From Candidatus Altarchaeota archaeon (GTDB lineage: Archaea; Altiarchaeota; Altiarchaeia; IMC4; SCGC-AAA252-I15), in the NCBI GenBank assembly GCA_026394745.1, contig JAPKXP010000084.1, forward strand, positions 1 through 5,997: a stretch of DNA of 5,997 bases. Reading direction: 5' to 3'. Below, piece after piece: positions 4,881-5,997 of this stretch. The position numbers and the translations under genes were made by a program. The notes under the pieces are model-generated. The model was not told where the DNA came from. It did no database searches and saw only the letters and a list, made by a program, of their open reading frames with translations. How positions within the stretch are numbered: position 1 is the first letter of the stretch; each line of letters begins with the position of its first letter.

Positions 4881-4931
4881 TTGTTGGCGGCTGAATCGCA
4901 TCGCCCGCAAACTTTTTTTGTAGGATAGTGG

Positions 4932-4981
4932 TTTTTATTTGCTGTTTTTTAATCTGTTATCACTTTATAATGTTGAGGTGA
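4932..4981 (+). promoter_or_regulatory. Promoter and strong Shine-Dalgarno site of the YqjD/YqjE/SprT-like operon
   Basis: TTTTTATTT (4932-4940), or the T-rich run at 4945-4952, could serve as the TATA element. GAGGTGA at 4975-4981 is a strong archaeal Shine-Dalgarno sequence, 6 nt before the ATG at 4988. This is the clearest ribosome binding site in the window and contrasts with the apparently leaderless genes elsewhere. CTTTATAA at 4963-4970 is too close to the ATG to be the TATA box. Confidence 0.55.
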
Positions 4982-4987
4982 TTTGTT

Positions 4988-5275
4988 ATGGCGTCCAAGA
5001 AGGTTTCAGCGAAACACAAGAATAAGATCGGAGCGGCGATAAAGTCAGCAGAGCAGAAGCTTGTTGACAACTACAAGAAGGTCTCTCACATGTCCGGGGA
5101 GGACTGGAGGAAGGTCTCCAAGAAATACAAGGAGAAGGCGAAGAAGGACATGGCCCAGGCCCGAAAGAAGGTAAACACCGCAATAAGGAAGAACCCTGAA
5201 GGCGCGACAATCGCGGCAGCTATAATCGGCGCGATAGCAGGCGCATTGATAATGTCCAAGCTGAGGAAGAGGTAG
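4988..5275 (+). CDS. YqjD/ElaB-like (DUF883-like) tail-anchored protein
   Basis: The product is 95 residues long and very rich in Lys. Residues 8-66 are charged and probably helical or coiled-coil. RKNPEGATIAAAIIGAIAGALIMSKLRKR closes the protein, with a transmembrane segment at about 72-90 carrying small-residue (Gly/Ala) spacing and a basic tail. The layout, including a conserved-looking R-x-N-P before the helix, matches the bacterial YqjD/ElaB family, which are inner-membrane proteins with a soluble N-terminal helix; some associate with ribosomes. Homology is judged by pattern only. The start is fixed by a good ribosome binding site. Its TAG is followed directly by the ATG of the next gene, indicating translational coupling. 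Confidence 0.7.
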   Translation: MASKKVSAKHKNKIGAAIKSAEQKLVDNYKKVSHMSGEDWRKVSKKYKEKAKKDMAQARKKVNTAIRKNPEGATIAAAIIGAIAGALIMSKLRKR

Positions 5276-5659
5276 ATGGCCTCAGGAAAACCGAAGAAGC
5301 CCGGGCTGCTTGGCGGGATACCGTTCGGCTCGGTCTTCGATTTCATCGACGGCGCAGGCTCCTTCCTGCTGAATTACCTCTCGCGGCGCTATGAGGTCGA
5401 CCGTAAGGTCGAGGAGCTTAAGGCGGACGCCAGGCAGCAGGTGGAGAAGCTGAGGAAGGACGCTATCGAGGCCGGGTACGCCTTGAAGAAGGCGTTCTTT
5501 AGGGCTGTCGTCGAGGCGGTCTTCCTCACTACGGGACTACTTGCGTTGATTATCGGCGTAATCATGGTGCTCTCTGATGTAGTGCCCCTCAAGTGGGTTC
5601 TGCTCGGATACGGCGTCATAGTGACTGCCTTCATAGCGTTCCAGCTGAAGACGAAGTAG
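5276..5659 (+). CDS. YqjE/holin-X-like two-helix membrane protein
   Basis: The 127-residue product has a Gly/Pro-rich N-terminus (1-20), an amphipathic or weakly hydrophobic stretch (20-36), a charged probable coiled coil (39-72, rich in Lys, Glu, Arg) and two transmembrane helices (about 80-99 and 104-123) joined by a short loop around Asp101-Pro104. The helical hairpin with FF-R-A-V before it resembles the YqjE / Actinobacterial holin-X (DUF1469) superfamily. In enterobacteria yqjE lies directly after yqjD; the same order is seen here. Function is unknown; a membrane complex with the upstream protein is inferred from the coupled start and the coiled coils. The purine-rich end of the upstream gene (GAGGAAGAGG) can act as ribosome binding site. 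Confidence 0.68.
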   Translation: MASGKPKKPGLLGGIPFGSVFDFIDGAGSFLLNYLSRRYEVDRKVEELKADARQQVEKLRKDAIEAGYALKKAFFRAVVEAVFLTTGLLALIIGVIMVLSDVVPLKWVLLGYGVIVTAFIAFQLKTK

Positions 5660-5660
5660 A

Positions 5661-5997
5661 TTGGATGAAGAGATTCTAAGGCGGCTTGAGGAAGAGTTCG
5701 TCAGGTTGAATGCCGAAAGGTTCGGCGGCTCCATACCCGCGCACAGGATAAGGCTGAGTAAGGCTGTTTACACTCACGGCAGCGTCAACTTGTCCAAGCG
5801 GATTATCCGAATCTCCTTTCCTATGTGTGAGCAGCACGGCTGGGAGTCCGCCTCCAACACGCTCCTGCACGAGATGACTCACGCGTTCATGCACATGAAC
5901 GGATTGGGAAAGGGTCACGGCAGAAGATTCTGGCAGGAGTTTAAGGGCCGCGGCGGAGCAAGGCAGAAGTATCCAATCACTCCAGCAGGCTGGAACG
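5661..5997 (+). CDS. SprT-like zinc metalloprotease, partial (C-terminal part outside window)
   Basis: The frame is open to the window edge, giving 112 residues. It contains the zinc-metalloprotease motif HEMTH (His70, Glu71, His74) followed by a third likely zinc ligand, His86, in GKGHGRRFW. The spacing and the GHG-x-x-F signature are typical of SprT-like domains, as in Spartan/SPRTN and bacterial SprT; some of these proteases cut DNA-protein crosslinks. Residues 22-53 (IRLSKAVYTHGSVNLSKRIIRIS) correspond to the strand that usually precedes the HExxH helix. The start must be TTG at 5661: an in-frame TGA lies at 5646-5648, and the ATG at 5665 is in another frame and stops after four codons. 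It begins 1 nt after the stop of the YqjE-like gene, so the three genes form an operon. A C-terminal zinc ribbon may follow, unseen. Confidence 0.85.
   Translation, partial: MDEEILRRLEEEFVRLNAERFGGSIPAHRIRLSKAVYTHGSVNLSKRIIRISFPMCEQHGWESASNTLLHEMTHAFMHMNGLGKGHGRRFWQEFKGRGGARQKYPITPAGWN

Noticed and set aside
4912..4919. T-run near 4912-4919 as a terminator
   Set aside because: No plus-strand gene ends nearby (mevalonate kinase stops about 590 bp earlier), and the run lies upstream of the minus-strand WHy-domain gene, so it is more likely promoter-region AT bias.
1..5997. Mobile elements, CRISPR arrays, tRNA or rRNA genes, integrase or toxin-antitoxin systems
   Set aside because: No spaced direct repeats, terminal inverted repeats, transposase motifs, cloverleaf signals or known toxin folds were found on reading both strands.

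Overview
The window looks like a stretch of archaeal chromosome. The signs are a mevalonate kinase, a second GHMP-family enzyme of the archaeal mevalonate 3-kinase type, AT-rich TATA-like boxes about 28-35 bp before start codons (often with no ribosome binding site, suggesting leaderless mRNAs), and Ser/Thr-rich stalks on surface proteins. Small, densely packed, often divergent or convergent genes would fit a DPANN-type archaeon (for example Micrarchaeota or Diapherotrites) or a Thermoplasmata relative, but the sequence alone does not settle the lineage.

Layout, left to right: (1) the 5' part of a HAD-family hydrolase gene on the minus strand (1-236), divergent from (2) a GHMP-family gene (282-1238) that resembles diphosphomevalonate decarboxylase but lacks its Asp/Lys pair, so is probably a mevalonate 3-kinase or mevalonate-3-phosphate 5-kinase. 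(3) A 42-residue minus-strand gene (1235-1363) encodes a Cys/His-motif membrane microprotein whose stop codon interlocks with that of the GHMP gene. (4) Divergent from it is a two-gene metal-transport-like operon: a membrane-anchored, stalked MerP/HMA-like protein (1500-2033) and a short MerT-like protein (2045-2323). (5) A lipoprotein with many N-glycosylation sequons (2401-2913) converges on (6) a minus-strand Nudix hydrolase (2921-3343). (7) Divergent from Nudix is mevalonate kinase (3387-4322), convergent with (8) a membrane-anchored LEA14/WHy-domain protein on minus (4352-4846). (9) A plus-strand operon begins at 4988: a YqjD/ElaB-like tail-anchored protein, a YqjE-like two-helix membrane protein, and a SprT-like zinc metalloprotease that starts with TTG and runs off the window.

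Three themes stand out. Two GHMP enzymes of isoprenoid synthesis lie about 2 kb apart, one expected to phosphorylate the 5-OH of mevalonate and the other predicted to act as a kinase rather than a decarboxylase. This suggests an isoprenoid route passing through mevalonate 3-phosphate or 3,5-bisphosphate. The middle of the window holds an apparent metal-handling locus: stalked MerP-like protein, minimal MerT-like channel, a divergent Cys/His microprotein and a palindrome between the promoters. The right end carries a YqjD-YqjE-like membrane pair in the same order as in enterobacteria, but joined to a SprT-like protease.

No tRNA, rRNA, CRISPR array, insertion sequence or integrase was seen. The only gene-free stretches are short promoter regions of about 45-140 bp.
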